Shown here one piece after another: positions 1-12,779 of a stretch of DNA of 64,000 bases. Each line of letters begins with the position of its first letter. Position 1 is the stretch's first letter. Source of the stretch: Eutypa lata. Lineage: Eukaryota > Ascomycota > Sordariomycetes > Xylariales > Diatrypaceae. The DNA lies in the NCBI GenBank assembly GCA_022661535.1, contig JAKULF010000008.1:744001-808000 (forward strand), written 5' to 3'. Below the pieces are notes generated by a model that ran no database searches, was not told where the DNA came from, and was given only the letters and a program-made list of their open reading frames with translations. The translations under genes were made by a program, and so were the position numbers.

Positions 1-397
1 CGTCTGGTTCGGCGGCGACACGGGGTACCGGACCGTCAAGCGGCTACCCCCGGGCGTCGACGACTACGGCGACGAGTTCAAGGACCTGCCGTCGTGCCCG
101 CAGTTCCGGCAGATCGGCGAGCGCTTCGGGTCGTTCGACCTGGGCCTCATCCCCATCGGCGCGTACTCGCCGCGGTTCCTGTTCTCGTGCGTCCACGCCA
201 ACCCCTTCGACGCCGTCGAGATCTTCCGCGACACCCGGTGCAAGAACGCCATGGCGATTCACTGGGGCACATGGGTGCTGACGGCGGAGGATGTGCTCGA
301 GCCGCCGAAGCTGCTCAAAGAAGCCCTCAAAAGGAGGGATCTCCCAGAGACGGGTGTGTTCGACATTTGCGACATCGGGGAGACCCGGGAGTTCTGA
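1..397 (+). CDS. FMP30: NAPE-hydrolysing phospholipase D (3' end, partial)
   Basis: Only the last 131 codons are in the window; the open frame begins at base 2 and the gene continues off the left edge. The product belongs to the zinc metallo-beta-lactamase-fold NAPE-PLD family, which cleaves N-acyl-phosphatidylethanolamine to N-acylethanolamine and phosphatidic acid; the yeast member is Fmp30. Visible family signatures in order are [18 protein letters not shown], a His-containing VHANPFDAV segment and [10 protein letters not shown] followed by LEPP. These match the C-terminal third of the family, including Asp and His positions expected to bind the metals. The stop is TGA at 395-397. No intron is needed in the visible part. 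Family identity is secure; substrate preference is inferred from the family. Confidence 0.9.
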   Translation, partial: VWFGGDTGYRTVKRLPPGVDDYGDEFKDLPSCPQFRQIGERFGSFDLGLIPIGAYSPRFLFSCVHANPFDAVEIFRDTRCKNAMAIHWGTWVLTAEDVLEPPKLLKEALKRRDLPETGVFDICDIGETREF

Positions 398-2158
398 TAT
401 AGGCTTTATTCTGGATTTGATATCATGTCATTGTACTATATATACTGCATAGTTTGACGGGCGTTAGCACGACTGCTGCGGGAAGGAATAGGAGTAAATA
501 GTAGGTAGTGATCTCCTGGGAGGATGATGGTACTGTGCTACGTTTTCATTGAAAATCGGAGCGCTATACGTTATCCCCTAAGAATAGAGGAACGTTAGAA
601 GTCAAGATATATATTGTTGAGTCTCTCGTAGCTGCATATTTAAGGTATATTATTAAGTAATCGCTAGCTATGTGTTGACTTATCTTAGACTTTTTTCTTT
701 GCAGCATTTGAGCTTAGGTACTTCCTTTGCTGGATAGCCTTGTGATGATTCCGGGGCATAAAGTCATGTTCTAGAGGAGAGAACTCGGGGTTAGAAAGAA
801 ACATTCTCCCGAAGCATGTCAGGTAGGTTTCTGGAAGTTGCTTACTGTTGGTAAGAAAGAAGCTTGTAAACCCCCTCTTTCTAAACACCTACGCCCACCA
901 CCGAGATGTTACACGGGGAATGGAGCCAAGTCTTGTTAGCTGCTGTCGTCCAACCTCAGTTCCAAGCCCCACAGCCCTTATTACGCAAGATGTACGCAGA
1001 CATGCAAACCTTCTCATATGTTCCATTCCGCGATTAAATGGGTCTTCAAGTGCAGGCACACGTATTAGCATAGTGTCTACATCAATATGAGGCATAAGGA
1101 GACTTTAGCGGAGGCCAAGCGATTGCCAGTGTTCCACTGTGTTGCGACATACAAACAGACGATGATGCTCAAAGTTTGCTAGAAAGGTGACAAGAACAAG
1201 AAAGTAGCAATAAAACCCTCTTCACCATATGGCGCGACCAATGGAAGGAGTCGAAAGCGTAAAAGGTCACGGATAAATTACGATTCTCGGTTTCAATTTA
1301 TGATCTTTTACGATTGCTTAATTGACAGGAGAAAACACCCTTATTTTGAACTTTGATTATACAGCCTACCGTCTTCTCACGAGTGACTACCAGTATTGGG
1401 ATATACATATATAAGTTGAAGAGTCGTCACTTTCTTAAAAACCCTAAAAGATCATACCGTCAACACCGTGGTTGCCGCATTATCACTCTGATTCCACACA
1501 ATACATAACAGTAGCCAAGGGAAGTGTGACTAGCATATCGCTTTCTTTATGCTTCTATGAATAGTAATTGCTAGAAGACTGCGTGTAAATAGATATTAGT
1601 TTTCCTGTGAAGTATAAGGGGGTCAGTGATGTGTGCGGGCCCAAGCCAGCAGAGTTCTCGTGATTGAAGCACATCACCCAAGCCTAGCACCATCATTGAG
1701 ACATACGAGACTCTTAATAAACCTATGGCCGATCCGTGATTATCTCGTACAGAAAATGCATAATATGAGCTATTGATGCTCACCAGAAGACAAAGAGTCG
1801 GTGGTCCTTTGTCTATTGAAACACGGCTAACTTGAGCTGAAACCATAAAGCATCAACCTCACAGATTCAAATGACCACAAAGAATAATGGTCCCTATACT
1901 CGCCGAGATTGCTCTCATAGCAAGACCTCAATATCGTTAACCAAACCTGCTCTCCATGAGCATCATTACTTCATGAGGCGCCTCGAAACACGTACTAACG
2001 AAATCATGACAAGACACACTACTCTTCAACTGCGTCCGAATTATATTAGCAAAAAGCAACGATCCTCTCTCAGCTTCTTTGTACTAGACGCTGTACACAG
2101 CTACAAGGGCCAAACATTGTCATTGTTGAAAACACATTTTCCGTATACTTAAGGCACC
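398..2158. other. intergenic spacer, no supported gene
   Basis: This 1.76 kb AT-rich stretch holds only short open frames with no recognisable motif and no convincing splice pattern. I see no tRNA, tandem array or long inverted repeat. Confidence 0.6.
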
Positions 2159-3527
2159 ATGGTGCCGATAGCAAGTGATTCTCCTATCAAGGTAGCCAAG
2201 CCACGAGCAATAGACACGAGAACGACAAGAAGCCCCAACACTTCGAGTACAAGGGATTATTCCAATTTCCCTCCGGAGTTTTACGATCGCTTGACGACAA
2301 TCCACTTAACAGCGAGGGCTTTACGAGAACATAACCGCCGTAACCGATTACTCCCAAGTCCCAAACGGGAACCTCCACGTAGCTTATATCCTGGAGATAT
2401 CAAGCGATTTGCAAGACAAGGAGGCCCCGATTTAACAGACATTATAGGGGTGAGTGGATTGTTCTGGCTATATTTAGGACTCATCATTCACCGTGTGTTA
2501 GATATTCCCACCACGCTGGTTCTGGGATTCCGTCACCATGAGCTCAGTAGACACGAATCTGGGGGGCCAGAATAAACGATCTGGTGAAGATAACCATGGG
2601 CCTATATCGAAAAAGAAACGCACGTCGGCGTATGATGCAAATTTCGAGAAAGCCATGAGAGAGCGTGGGGTATACGTCCCAGATTACCGATTTAGCAATG
2701 GCCGTGATGCTCCTGAACCCACAAATCTCGAGGATATGATAGAAGCTTTATCTACAAGGCGAGCCTCTATTTCTTCTGATGAGGCCTTGCAGTCGATGCG
2801 CAAAGAATTCGTAGCCTGTAGCGCAGGGCACTCAGAGGCATACTGGAAACAAACTGCACTGCCTCTTCTGAAAGGAAATAAGCAAGGCTTTGTCAGTGAC
2901 AGCGATGTCACAATGACTAATTTCGATCCGTTGATTAAATACGACGCCGTGGTTAGGCTGAAACCAGACATTTATGATGGCGCCGCTTCTGAGAACGTGA
3001 ACCCGACAGTGCTGGAGAAGTTGAACAATCTCATAGTACCTACTCGGTTCGATTGTAAATTAGTTTGCCCAAATTTCTTTATGGAGGTCAAGAGGCCGGA
3101 AGGGGTTTCAGCGGTATTAAGGAGACAAGCTATGCACGCGGGAGCTTTGGGAGCTCGGGCCATGCATAGCCTTCAGAACTACGGCCAGAGAGTACCTACA
3201 TATGACGACCAGGCTCACACAATCAGTGTGACATTTCAAGAAGGCCGACTGCTATTTTTTGCACACCATGTCACCCCCGGAGTGGAAGGCGGCATCCCAG
3301 AGTACTTCATGACTCTTATTGATAGTTTCGAGATGAGCAATCGTAGGGATTTCCCTAAAGGGGTCATAGCATTCAGGAATGCCAGAGACTGGGCGAAGAG
3401 TACAAGGGATAAATTGATTGAGGAAGCGAATAAGCGAGCATCTTCCGGTACTACGGTGGAGAGCCAGATGCCAATAGCTTCGTCAGTGAAGAGTGTCCCA
3501 GATTCCGAGGAAGATGATATAGAATAG
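2159..3527 (+). CDS. DUF7924-type fungal protein (possible PD-(D/E)XK nuclease fold)
   Basis: Two exons, 2159-2449 and 2502-3527, give about 438 aa. The 52-nt intron (GTGAGT...TTAG) closes the frame in phase 0 and joins a conserved N-terminal block (FYDRL, LTARALREHNRRN, FARQGGPDL) to the main domain. The main domain has YDANFEKAMRERGVYVP, PNFFMEVKRPEG, ALGARAMHSLQNYG and a late RNARDWAK motif. These are hallmarks of a large fungal family annotated as DUF7924, of unknown function and often expanded in filamentous ascomycetes. A KPDIYDG segment followed about 50 residues later by MEVK resembles the PD...(D/E)xK pattern of restriction-endonuclease-like folds; this is my inference. The N-terminus carries a basic KKKR cluster that could be nuclear targeting. 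Flanks are gene-poor on both sides. The family call is good; no activity is known. Confidence 0.8.
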
Positions 3528-6500
3528 TCCCCAAGTGCTTCGAGCTCTGGTTGCCGAAGACAAATATAAGAGTTGAGGTCCCGATGCTGGTTAGCTAGAC
3601 AGGGAATGCAATAATGAAGAGAAGCTGGATTTGAAACAGGAGCTTAAAACTTTCTAGGGAGGGAATACAAAGTAGCTACGCAGGCTTAGCTACCGAAAAG
3701 GACGATTGGATATGGTCCTAGGATATATTTCGGATATAGAATTTCTAGATTTGAGACGTCGTATTTGGCATAGACAGGAGAGCGCTGGTCTTCTCGCAAT
3801 GTGTTATATATCAAGACATCATATTGTTATTTTGCATGGTTAGAGCACACGAAAACACCTTATCTGCAGGAAGGCTATCTGTCACTGGTGTATACACAAT
3901 GCTAAGATCTCTTTGTTACTTTTTTCCTATGAAAGAAACAAGTTGCTGTGTAGTAGAAGAAAGTGGTGGAGTTGTTACTTGGGCAAGGCCTCTAAAAGAA
4001 AATGGGGTCGTTGGGACGTAGACAATGGCAGCCTTAAAAAAATCTTATTCTTTGCCGAATGGAGTTACCTCGAATACCTGGGCGGAATAAACTTATGAAG
4101 GTGAGGACTATCGTTTCCGTCGTTGTTGCTTTGCATCTCCTTAGGTCAATATGGCACCCTCCACATGTGAATACGAATACGAGCGGGGCCTGGCAACATC
4201 GAAAAGGGGGTTTGCTGAACTCAACTTAAGTAATAATATGTATTAGTAAGCGCGAAGAAAAAAGTCTATGAAATCATTAGAAGCTGTCGGTCTTTACCAA
4301 ATGTAATTAAAAGCTTCATAATAGGGGTTATAATTTGTCTTATCTGTGCTCGAAGGCTGATGCCTCAACTACCTAACTGATATACATCCATTGAAATTAC
4401 CTACTTCAAGTATCATCATCCGCCAGCATCCGTTCGTTCCGATTCCTATCAATAATGTCTTAGTAATTACCAAAGCCACCCGAACGTCAATTCAGTATGC
4501 CTTTGGTTGTATTGCTTCCTCTAGATAGGCGCCATTGCGAGAGTAGTTGTCTGGGTGATCTTCTGGCGGCCGGGAGAAGAAAATGGTTGTGTGGAACATA
4601 ACCGTATCCCGTGGCTGAAAGATGAAGGCTGGAATAAGGCAAAGGTCGTTGTCATATTGCCGATATGGGAAATGAGAGAAAATATTTTGGAAACCGAAGA
4701 CATATCTAAGTATTCTAACGAGATAGGAGGTCGTAAGGACTACTCACTGACATTGATCAAGATCTTGTGACGATGGCTGTCCATCCTGACCACCAACGGC
4801 GTGGTGCTGGCTAATGGCTTGCACAATGGAGTATCAATGTAGCCGAGCATCTGGATCTTTCGATTTATTTTGGAGCAACATTTGAGGGGCTATCCCTCCA
4901 TGAACATGGAGGTTTCACAATGGTCAAAATGCCTCCAATAGATAAGAGGTTGCATTTCAAAGAGTGAGCGAAGATGGTTTACCCAGAGACATATAAGACG
5001 TAGAACTGTGTGGTAAACCTGGAGAAACAAACGCCATTTGAACAAGACGTCATGGAACTTAGTCCACTGAAGCAATATCGTTTGCCTATGTGAGGTTAGC
5101 ATGTATCAATGCGATCTCAGATAACAGTGGGACTTATCGAAAAAAAGGGAGGGCTGTCTTCCATATACAGGAGGACAGCCCAGGACCGGCCCCCAGGCCA
5201 CTCATGTTTTGATTGATAACAATCAAAAAATTGAGACAGGTTCTCGCGATGAATGCAACTCTCCACGATCCGTAAAGGCCGGACAAGCACTAAGCTTTGA
5301 CTCCAACTCTAGATGGGTCCCGGTCTTCGCAGCTCGCGAGGCGAAGCAATCCATGCTCAATAACCTCGACATCTCAACCCAACAAGACTAGTCATTAGCT
5401 TTCATGGGAATCAGGACTGTCATCAACGTATTTGCTTCTCGACATCGGCGACCCTGATCATAACGTCCCCATCGAAACCAACCACAAAGAAGCTCTCTCT
5501 GTTGAACGCATTGCCAACGCAGACTAGTTTTTGATTCCTCTCCGTCGAACCTAGAGGCAGCAAGGAGGGCAGATGCGTACGATCAAAAAACGTCGGTAAA
5601 AATCGCACTTTCGTCTCTTCTCAGTCCATCGCTGGTAGAGATGAGGAAATATCGTCGACTACCACAAGGGCGATCGATGAAAAGTTTGGCGTCTTCCATC
5701 ATCGTGGGACAAGACCCACGAGAGGAAGCTAATGCGCCTGGTCGGACCTCGCGAGGAGCATGTCGATGGCGGGTACCGTGACATGGTGCTATGAGTTGGA
5801 AGAGTGGACGGACGGAGTAGATACTTTGTGTGACTGCTTGGGAAAAGAGCCGGGTTTCACACCGACTACTGCAAGATGTTGGGCGTGACAAGAGATCGCG
5901 GTACCGAAAGCAAGACATAGGACGATTGGGGCGGAATATCAAAGCTCGAACATTTCTGTTGTAACCGAATAGCTCTCGCTCACTAAGCTCAATTAAAGCA
6001 GAGTGATTCCGGCGATAAGCCAACGGCAAATGGAAGAGTGAAATGCTTTTGCTTTGACTGTGTGAAGTCGATGTTATGCTCTACCCACAGATTCTCAGAC
6101 GCACAGATACAGTCATAAGACTGTCATCATGCCCAACAAGCAGTAAGCAGCCAACATAAGTAACTTCCGACCCACCAGCTTTGACGAACACCACAACACG
6201 ATCCATATGACCAGAGTACAAGTTCCAGCGGAACAGTGCCGACGAGCGACTCCAGACCAGGAGTTCTTACCGGACGACTCATGGCAAAAGACCCTCGCAC
6301 GCCAAAGACGACTGGAATGTCCTACGGCCCTTCCACTGCCAGAAGCCAGCTCAGCATACCCTGCTTTTCAGCAGCGCAGCTTTGCATAGACAACCAGAAG
6401 TCTAGAAGGCCGATTTAGACGACTATGAGCGCAAGACTAGAACCAAGTGATAGCTTAGGGTTAAGTTCCGAAACACCATTCCCAGCAGCAGGCCCCGCAA

Positions 6501-7325
6501 GCTAGCCAGCTAGCCACCCTCACACGACGATCCACACGCGGCTAAACATTAGGTCCCATTGACCCCGGAAAGCGACGCGTCGTGTGGGTTTCGAGACCTA
6601 CCGCGGGGTCCAAAGACATTCCTTTCGGAAAACGGGAATCGGAGAACTGTGGGGGAGGCGCCATGCGAGTTGTGTGTGAATCCCGGGTCCCTACCAGAAG
6701 GAGACCGGGCAAGAGAGCTTCAATTGGGGAGGTACGACGGGTCTGAGATGATTCAAATCGTATCTCGATTAAACATCGAGAGCAAATTCGTTTCTAGTAC
6801 TGATATAGAAAGCCGTCGACTTGCACTGAGAGAAGAGTGTCTATGATGTGAAAAAGAGGAAGTAAACAATTGGACGCACGTCGCGACTTAATAGGTGTCA
6901 GCTGCGGCACGTGCGCTGTCGGCTGACAAACTTAAACGCCAGCCGACAGCAAGCTCATTGAATTGAAATCTTTAATGTTGTGTACATACCTGGAGAAGTA
7001 CCTGAGATTCATCTTTTAAAGTAGGAAATAATTGTTTCTGTTTAAAGCTTCCGGAATGCCCATAACTGAGGTGTAGTTGGATAATTAAACTGGTATTTAT
7101 CCACGCAGTTCTTCCCTGTGGCGAGCGTCAATCGTTTGTCTTTCACCTCTCTATTATTAAGCAATACACCAAACGACGTAACAAGTACACTAAGTACATC
7201 ACCACAAACGTATCATTGTAGGGGAACATCTGTTTTGGTAATTCGGCAACTTCACAATTTGATAACCTAGGCCCGAGTCTGTTATTTCAGTCTGAAGACA
7301 TAGGGCTGGCCATAACCAACACATT
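3528..7325. other. gene-poor spacer
   Basis: This 3.8 kb stretch has no gene I can support. It holds several orphan frames of 60-150 codons on both strands without motifs, a GC-richer island around 6.4-6.75 kb, and a small hairpin at 5151-5181. One minus-strand frame (6029 to 5583) could continue into another (5608 to 5423) across a T-run if one base were removed, but the joined product is not recognisable. Confidence 0.55.
5151..5181. repeat. short inverted repeat (hairpin)
   Basis: The arms GGGCTGTCTTCC (5151-5162) and GGAGGACAGCCC (5170-5181) pair at 11 of 12 positions around a 7-nt loop. It lies in the gene-poor spacer and has no obvious partner. Confidence 0.6.
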
Positions 7326-10229
7326 ATGATGGAGAAGAAGAAAGTAACAGAGACCGGAGATGCGCTCGTCAAAGCCATCGAGGACGCAGCCATCAAGGCC
7401 TTCGCATCAGATAAAAAGAACCGTTCTTATGGAGATTTCCACCACTTCATGTCACAGTGAGTAGACGCGACCGAATGTATTATAAACACTGCTAATGTCT
7501 TCTGAAGCACGCATCCATTTAAACTCATCAAAGCCTTGAATGTCCTCATTAAGCCGGGTCGGGTTCCAGCCGCGGTCCGACTGCACCTGATGGGAGCTCT
7601 CACTAGGCTCCCTCAAGAAGAAGGGGGCGTTCGTTCAAGCATCGAATTTATCTTCTTCGTGCACCCATCCAGCACCGTGAAGCCCTCGGAGGCTGCAAAT
7701 CCTCAGCAACGAGGTGCTAATATCACCATGGAGAATCTCAAGATGGCCTCGAACATCATTTCTAACCCACCAGTGGACGTCGATCCCAACGACTGGTTTC
7801 GGAACATTGCACCACAGCTCCTCGCACTGTTAGATGGAAAGGAAGGCTCCGATCTAGTTAAGGTTGCTGCCTATATAATTGGCTTCGGTATCTTGGGGAG
7901 GCGGAAGTTTAGTTTTCGTGGTAAGCATTTCAACTGCTGTAGAGAGTGATCCTGCTGCTAATGGTGTTACTCAGGGGCCCCCGGCTGGGAATACTTTGCG
8001 CGTCCAATACTTGACAAAATCAATCCAAGCATATATGCCCACCTGCAGAGAAATCCTAGGGAGCCTATCCGCCACCCCGACCCTGATGAAGACACAGATG
8101 AAGAGATAGATGACATCTTCCTCAATACTGTCAAGTCTGCGATCCTCGTTAAGCCCGATGAGCTCGCTCTAGCTTTGAAACGCCTATCGTCGTTGCTCAA
8201 CTCGCATCCCAACCCAGGCCTAACAGGAAGACTTCTTCACCCGATAATCCCGCATCTTTGGGCATTATCGTCATGGTCGGAGCAAGACGAGGACACAACC
8301 AATCGATACAGCCGTCCTGCAAATCTCCTCTTAAGGACAATGCTAAAACTCTCCAAAGATGTCGAGGATTTCCGCCAACTCATTGATAACCTCCTGTTCA
8401 AAGGTCAGAGCAACGAGTCGGTGTTTCAATGGAAATACGAGCGCTCGCTAGAAGGTTGCATCCGCGTGCGGTTCCTAGAAGCTGGTCATGCCGCTGAGCA
8501 GCGCGAACTGGATATGAAGGAAATCGAGTTCAAAATCAATACCTTGGTGGAGCTTTTGCAGTCACTTAAGTCTGACACGGAGATAAGTGCACTATTCCTG
8601 AATCTTCTGCACGACTCGCTAGCAGAGCGTGAAGAACCTCATCACATCAAGGTTCGGTTCAATATAGACCAACCACAGGACCCTACAAGCGCTCTAATAA
8701 AGGCCAAAGTTTTACAAAAGATGATGGAAGTGATGCCCAACAAACTCGTCTCAGACCCCAAGAACCTTCTGGATCTAGTAAAGGGGATACTTGGTGGCTT
8801 TGCATTGACCCCAGGAGGCGACGACTTGACAGCTATCGCACTTAGCCTGCTTAACCTTGTCGTGGCTGCACCAGAATTCAAGAAGGCGAAGGTGGATAAG
8901 GATGTCTTAGCCTCAATTGAGTCTTCTCTCGATATGATCAGCAAAGCGCAAGACTCAGACGTGTCGCAGACTGCACGCAACATCTCTCTGCTGCTAACCT
9001 ACCGAGACGCAATGGATGATCCGTCAGAGCAGGCATCAGCACCAACCGACCAACAAGTCGAGGACAGAAAGGCCTACAATCTTGCCATGCAGTACATCAC
9101 CGACCCGGACTCGCTACCTCCCGTGCGATACGAAGGCTTGAATCTTCTCTCCTCTCTCATCGAGGCCAATAGTCCCATCCTTGACATCCCCACCGTTCTG
9201 GCGCTGCTCTCCTCCCTCCTGAACGACGACGAAGACTACATCAACCTCAGGGTCATCAAGCTCTTCACGCAACTCGCCAAGCGCCACCCCAAATCCGTCA
9301 CCAAGGAGATCCTCGAGCACTACGTGGACGCCAACGAGCAAGCAAACACCGACACGCGCCTCCGCTTCGGCGAGGCCCTAACCCAAGTCATTCAGCGCCT
9401 CGGCGAGACGTTCACAGGCGAGACCGCGACCCTCGTCGGCGAGAACCTCCTCGCGACCGCGAGCCGCCGGGCCTACCGCCCCCAAACCGAGAAGCGACAG
9501 GAGCGCGACGCGCGCGCGCAGGCGAGGAAGCACAAGGAAGCCTCGGATGCATGGGGCGGCGACGTGCCCGATGTAGGCGATGACGACAATGAGCGCACGG
9601 AAGAGGACCGCGCCCGCGACGAGGCCATCGCGCAGATCGTCGGGGGCTGGGAGAGCCAGCGCGGCAGCGAGGACCTCCGCATCCGCGCGTCGGCGCTGTC
9701 GGCGTTCGCCGCGGGCCTCGAGACCAACATGGCGGGGCTCGGCGCGTCGCTCGTCGAGACCGCCGTGGACCTGTGCCTGAAGATCCTGACGCTGGAGCCG
9801 GAGCCCGGGGCGGGCATCGTGCGGCGCGGCGCCATCCTCGTGGTGTTCCACTTCGTGCGCGGGCTCGCGGACGCCCGGGACCGGGGAAGAAAGCTCGGCT
9901 TCGGGCTCCAGGAGCCGAGCCGCGGCGATATCGCGCGCATCCTGCGGTATGTCGCGCAGACCGATAACGATGGGCTGGTCCAGAGCAATGCGAGAGAGGT
10001 CGTGGAGACCTTGGATAATTGGACGCTGTCGGCGCTCGTGTTGCCTGGGACTACGGGTGCTGCTGCTGCTGCTGCTGCTGATGGCGGCCCCGCTGCGACG
10101 CTGACGAGGCTCGCGGGTTTGAATATCAGTGCTCCGAGTTTGCCACCGCTTCAATCAGAAGGTTCGGGTTCGGGTTCGGGTTCGGGTTCCGGGGTGAAGG
10201 GTCGGCCTAGGATTGAGGAGGTCGAGTAA
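7326..10229 (+). CDS. RTP1: RNA polymerase II assembly/import factor Rtp1 (TANGO6-like)
   Basis: Three exons, 7326-7456, 7508-7920 and 7975-10229, total 2799 nt and encode 932 aa (yeast Rtp1 is of similar size). Introns are 51 and 54 nt with GTGAGT and GTAAGC donors. The first reading continues as THPFKLIKALNVL and the second as G-APGWEYFARPIL. The protein is an alpha-helical HEAT-like solenoid; the C-terminal Rtp1 signature RRGAILVVFHFVRGL sits near residue 801, followed by NAREVVETLDNW. Known role: cytosolic factor that helps assemble and import RNA polymerase II. An acidic, charged linker (around residues 700-725) precedes the C-terminal domain. The tail carries a (GCT)n poly-Ala run and a GGTTCG-hexamer Gly-Ser run, both prone to length change. 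The start has two adjacent ATGs (7326, 7329); I used the first. Confidence 0.88.
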
Positions 10230-11009
10230 TCCATCCTTCCCTTCCCTTCCCTTCCCTTCCATCCCGGTGTTATGACAACCTCCATAGATGGACTAGGGAT
10301 GATCATCCTGCTCTCGTCTTTCATTTATTGTCCATCTTTCCTACATAACACACGCTCTATGCCGGCTGCGCATGGGAGCACGGCGTCACTTGTTTTTGAT
10401 TTTACGACTAGATTTGTGATACCCATTCCGCTTTTCCTTTCTCTCCCACTCCAGTGCCCATTCTATCCCCATCCTTACCTTCAGAATTTTGCGGGTCAAC
10501 ACCACCTCCTTTGGTCTACTTAACTGTAGCACATTAGCTATCTACCTGCCAGTATTATCAATACTTCATTCTGTTATCACCCTGCAAGGCATATGTCTGT
10601 TGGCAGTATTTCGACGGCATGGTGGATGGTAGATACACTTATTGTTGTAGCTCTACAAGCAAAGCAATGTACACCATTGTACTCATATGATAGCTTATTG
10701 CGCATTAATTAGTCAATTCAGAAATACAGGCGTTTATTTCAGATAGCATAATGCTAAGTCTAAGTGGTATCTAATGGCGTCTGTTATTAAGCCATGAATG
10801 TAATGGCGACCCTGACTCCGTAGAATAGTCATATTACCCCATTTTGTGTGACGGATAGAAACAAACCTCCCGCTTGCAGGAAATTGGAAACATCTCTGAA
10901 CGTCTATGCGTAGCGTATATCGTGAGTTATAAGAACATTGGCGAAAAAAGAAAAAAATAGTCTAATGTAGAAATACTTTTGGAGGGTTTGGCAGAAAAGC
11001 CCAGCAGTA
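10230..11009. other. convergent 3' spacer between RTP1 and the TDT transporter
   Basis: The 780 bp contain the 3' regions of two convergent genes. Apart from the CTTCC microsatellite I see nothing specific. Confidence 0.6.
10235..10260 (+). repeat. (CTTCC)n microsatellite
   Basis: About five copies of CTTCC begin six bases after the RTP1 stop codon, within its 3' untranslated region. Confidence 0.85.
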
Positions 11010-12779
11010 TTATCGTGTGTTCTCTAGTTCCTTCGGCCATAACAACTGCCTTTTCCAGAGACAGCGTATCATGGTGACGAAGACGAGCAGCCAGACGAGG
11101 ATGAGGCAGGCCGCCATGACACAGCCGAAGATGCGCAGGCCTGAGCTGTTGAGCGCCTTGCTCAGCGCGAGCGTCGCCGTCACGAGTGCGGTGTTGGGGA
11201 AGACGAACGACCACCAAGTCATCTGGAAGGGCATCTTGCTCTCGGGGCGGACGTACTTCCACAGCGACCCCACCGATACGAGGAAGAACCAAAGGCTAAG
11301 ACCCCATAGCCAAAGGCCAACGAGAATGGAAATCATCTGCAGGATGATGACGGCGTGCTCCTCGCCTGCGAAATCCTTTGGTAGGATGTAACTTGACTGT
11401 TGGCCGAGTAGGACTAGAGAGGGCCAAGCTTTGTTAGAGTGAACACTTCTTGATGTATGAGAATGCTAACGTACCTATACCCGCAACAGTAAACCCACTA
11501 GGCCCAATCGATATGAACTATCAGAGATGTCAGCACGGCCAGATTGCCTTTCGACTTATTCGACCCTTCACGTTGCTACTTACTACACCAGGTCGTTGCA
11601 TATCCCGTGGCAACTTCTGCGTCATGAGACGGTAAATAAAAGCGGCACAAATCATGAAGCTAATAAGAAACCCTGTTCCCTGCACAGTAATAGCGCAGAA
11701 GGCGACGGGCGTAAAGTTGATGTCCGGAGCCTCCCCCACCTGTACCGTCGAATAAATTAGGTTGCTTGCGAAAGGGGCGTTGAGGAGTAAAGGGTAAGCC
11801 GGAAAGACCCAGACTGGAGTCATCGTATGAATGGGGAATATCCTAGAGCACAGTAAGTCGTAGCTGTGGGAAGCGCCATTACAAGGAACCCCTTACTGAG
11901 TCGACCAAAGAATTAGATACATACCGGCACTGGCGATGATGCTAATGCCGCTATATATCCAGAAGAGACATTCCATCACATGTATGAGCCATATACCGGA
12001 ATAAGGGATACCATATTCACATATGTTGATGAGAATGGTGCCAGTCGATACCACCTAGAATAGTTAGTAAGAGAGCCTGTTGCGACAAGGTTTGGCGGAC
12101 CTGGGGAACTTACCACGGCCGGGATGAAAAGTGACTCGACTTGGTCTATGAAAGAATGGTAGAAACTGCCTGGTACCATCCAGAATCTCATTGCGATTAA
12201 AACACAATTCAACATGAAAAGGCACATATTAAATAGGAAGAAGAAGAGTCCAAGGTAGTAGAGCCAGCGAGCCCCGTAAGAGGTCCATACTGAGAGGCCG
12301 TTAGTTTTGGAATCATATACATATACCCGGTGATAAAGAACTTACTGGAATGGAACACATTCGCGATACCTCCAGTTGCCTGTCGTAGGGAGCAGTTGAG
12401 TATGATGTGTGTGTATCTCCTTTTACTTCATCATTTATTGCTTACCATAGTCTAGTCATGAATTAGCAAACATGGATAGAGAGTGGTGCGACGAGTAGCA
12501 CATCACATACGACGATCAACTGCTTACCATTGTAAACCAGGTCCATTGATAGCAACATATCCGATCTCTAATCCCAATCTTTTTCCCGAACCTGGACTTT
12601 CTCGCATTGGAAATCATCCTAGCCAGGCTGTTCGGATCATGGGCTTCGAAACCGTCATTCCGAATCGACTTTTCCCGCCCCCGAAAGGGACCGGTAGCAA
12701 CAAAGTGCTCCTCTCTAGGCGTCACGTAGCCATCTACGACGGCCTCAAGAGTCAACTCGGAATTCGCATCCCTGGTCAT
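11010..12779 (-). CDS. TDT-family C4-dicarboxylate/malic acid transporter
   Basis: Eight exons on the minus strand: 12528-12779, 12446-12451, 12346-12379, 12114-12289, 11897-12054, 11584-11842, 11475-11517 and 11010-11413. They sum to 1332 nt and give 443 aa with every phase closing. The product matches the tellurite-resistance/dicarboxylate transporter family (Mae1, Ssu1): conserved WTWFTMTMATGG at the first helix, MTPVWVFPAYPLL, RPGVFISIGP and MPFQMTWWSFVFPNTAL near the end. About ten hydrophobic helices are expected in the plasma membrane. Exon 2 is only 6 nt (ACTATG, Thr-Met) and is needed to rebuild the family WFxxTMATGG motif. An upstream in-frame ATG at 12809 would add ten residues. 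Substrate (malate, sulfite or other) cannot be decided from sequence. Confidence 0.87.

Noticed and set aside
4555..4770. Plus-strand frame of 71 codons with protein-like composition.
   Set aside because: No neighbours, motif or splice partner; the overlapping minus-strand frame is equally open, so chance is likely.
5423..6029. Two overlapping minus-strand frames that might be one gene with a single-base frameshift in a T-run.
   Set aside because: The joined product has no recognisable motif and there is no supporting splice or composition signal.
9378..10154. Long minus-strand frame of 258 codons opposite RTP1.
   Set aside because: Arg/Ala-rich shadow of the GC-rich RTP1 coding strand.
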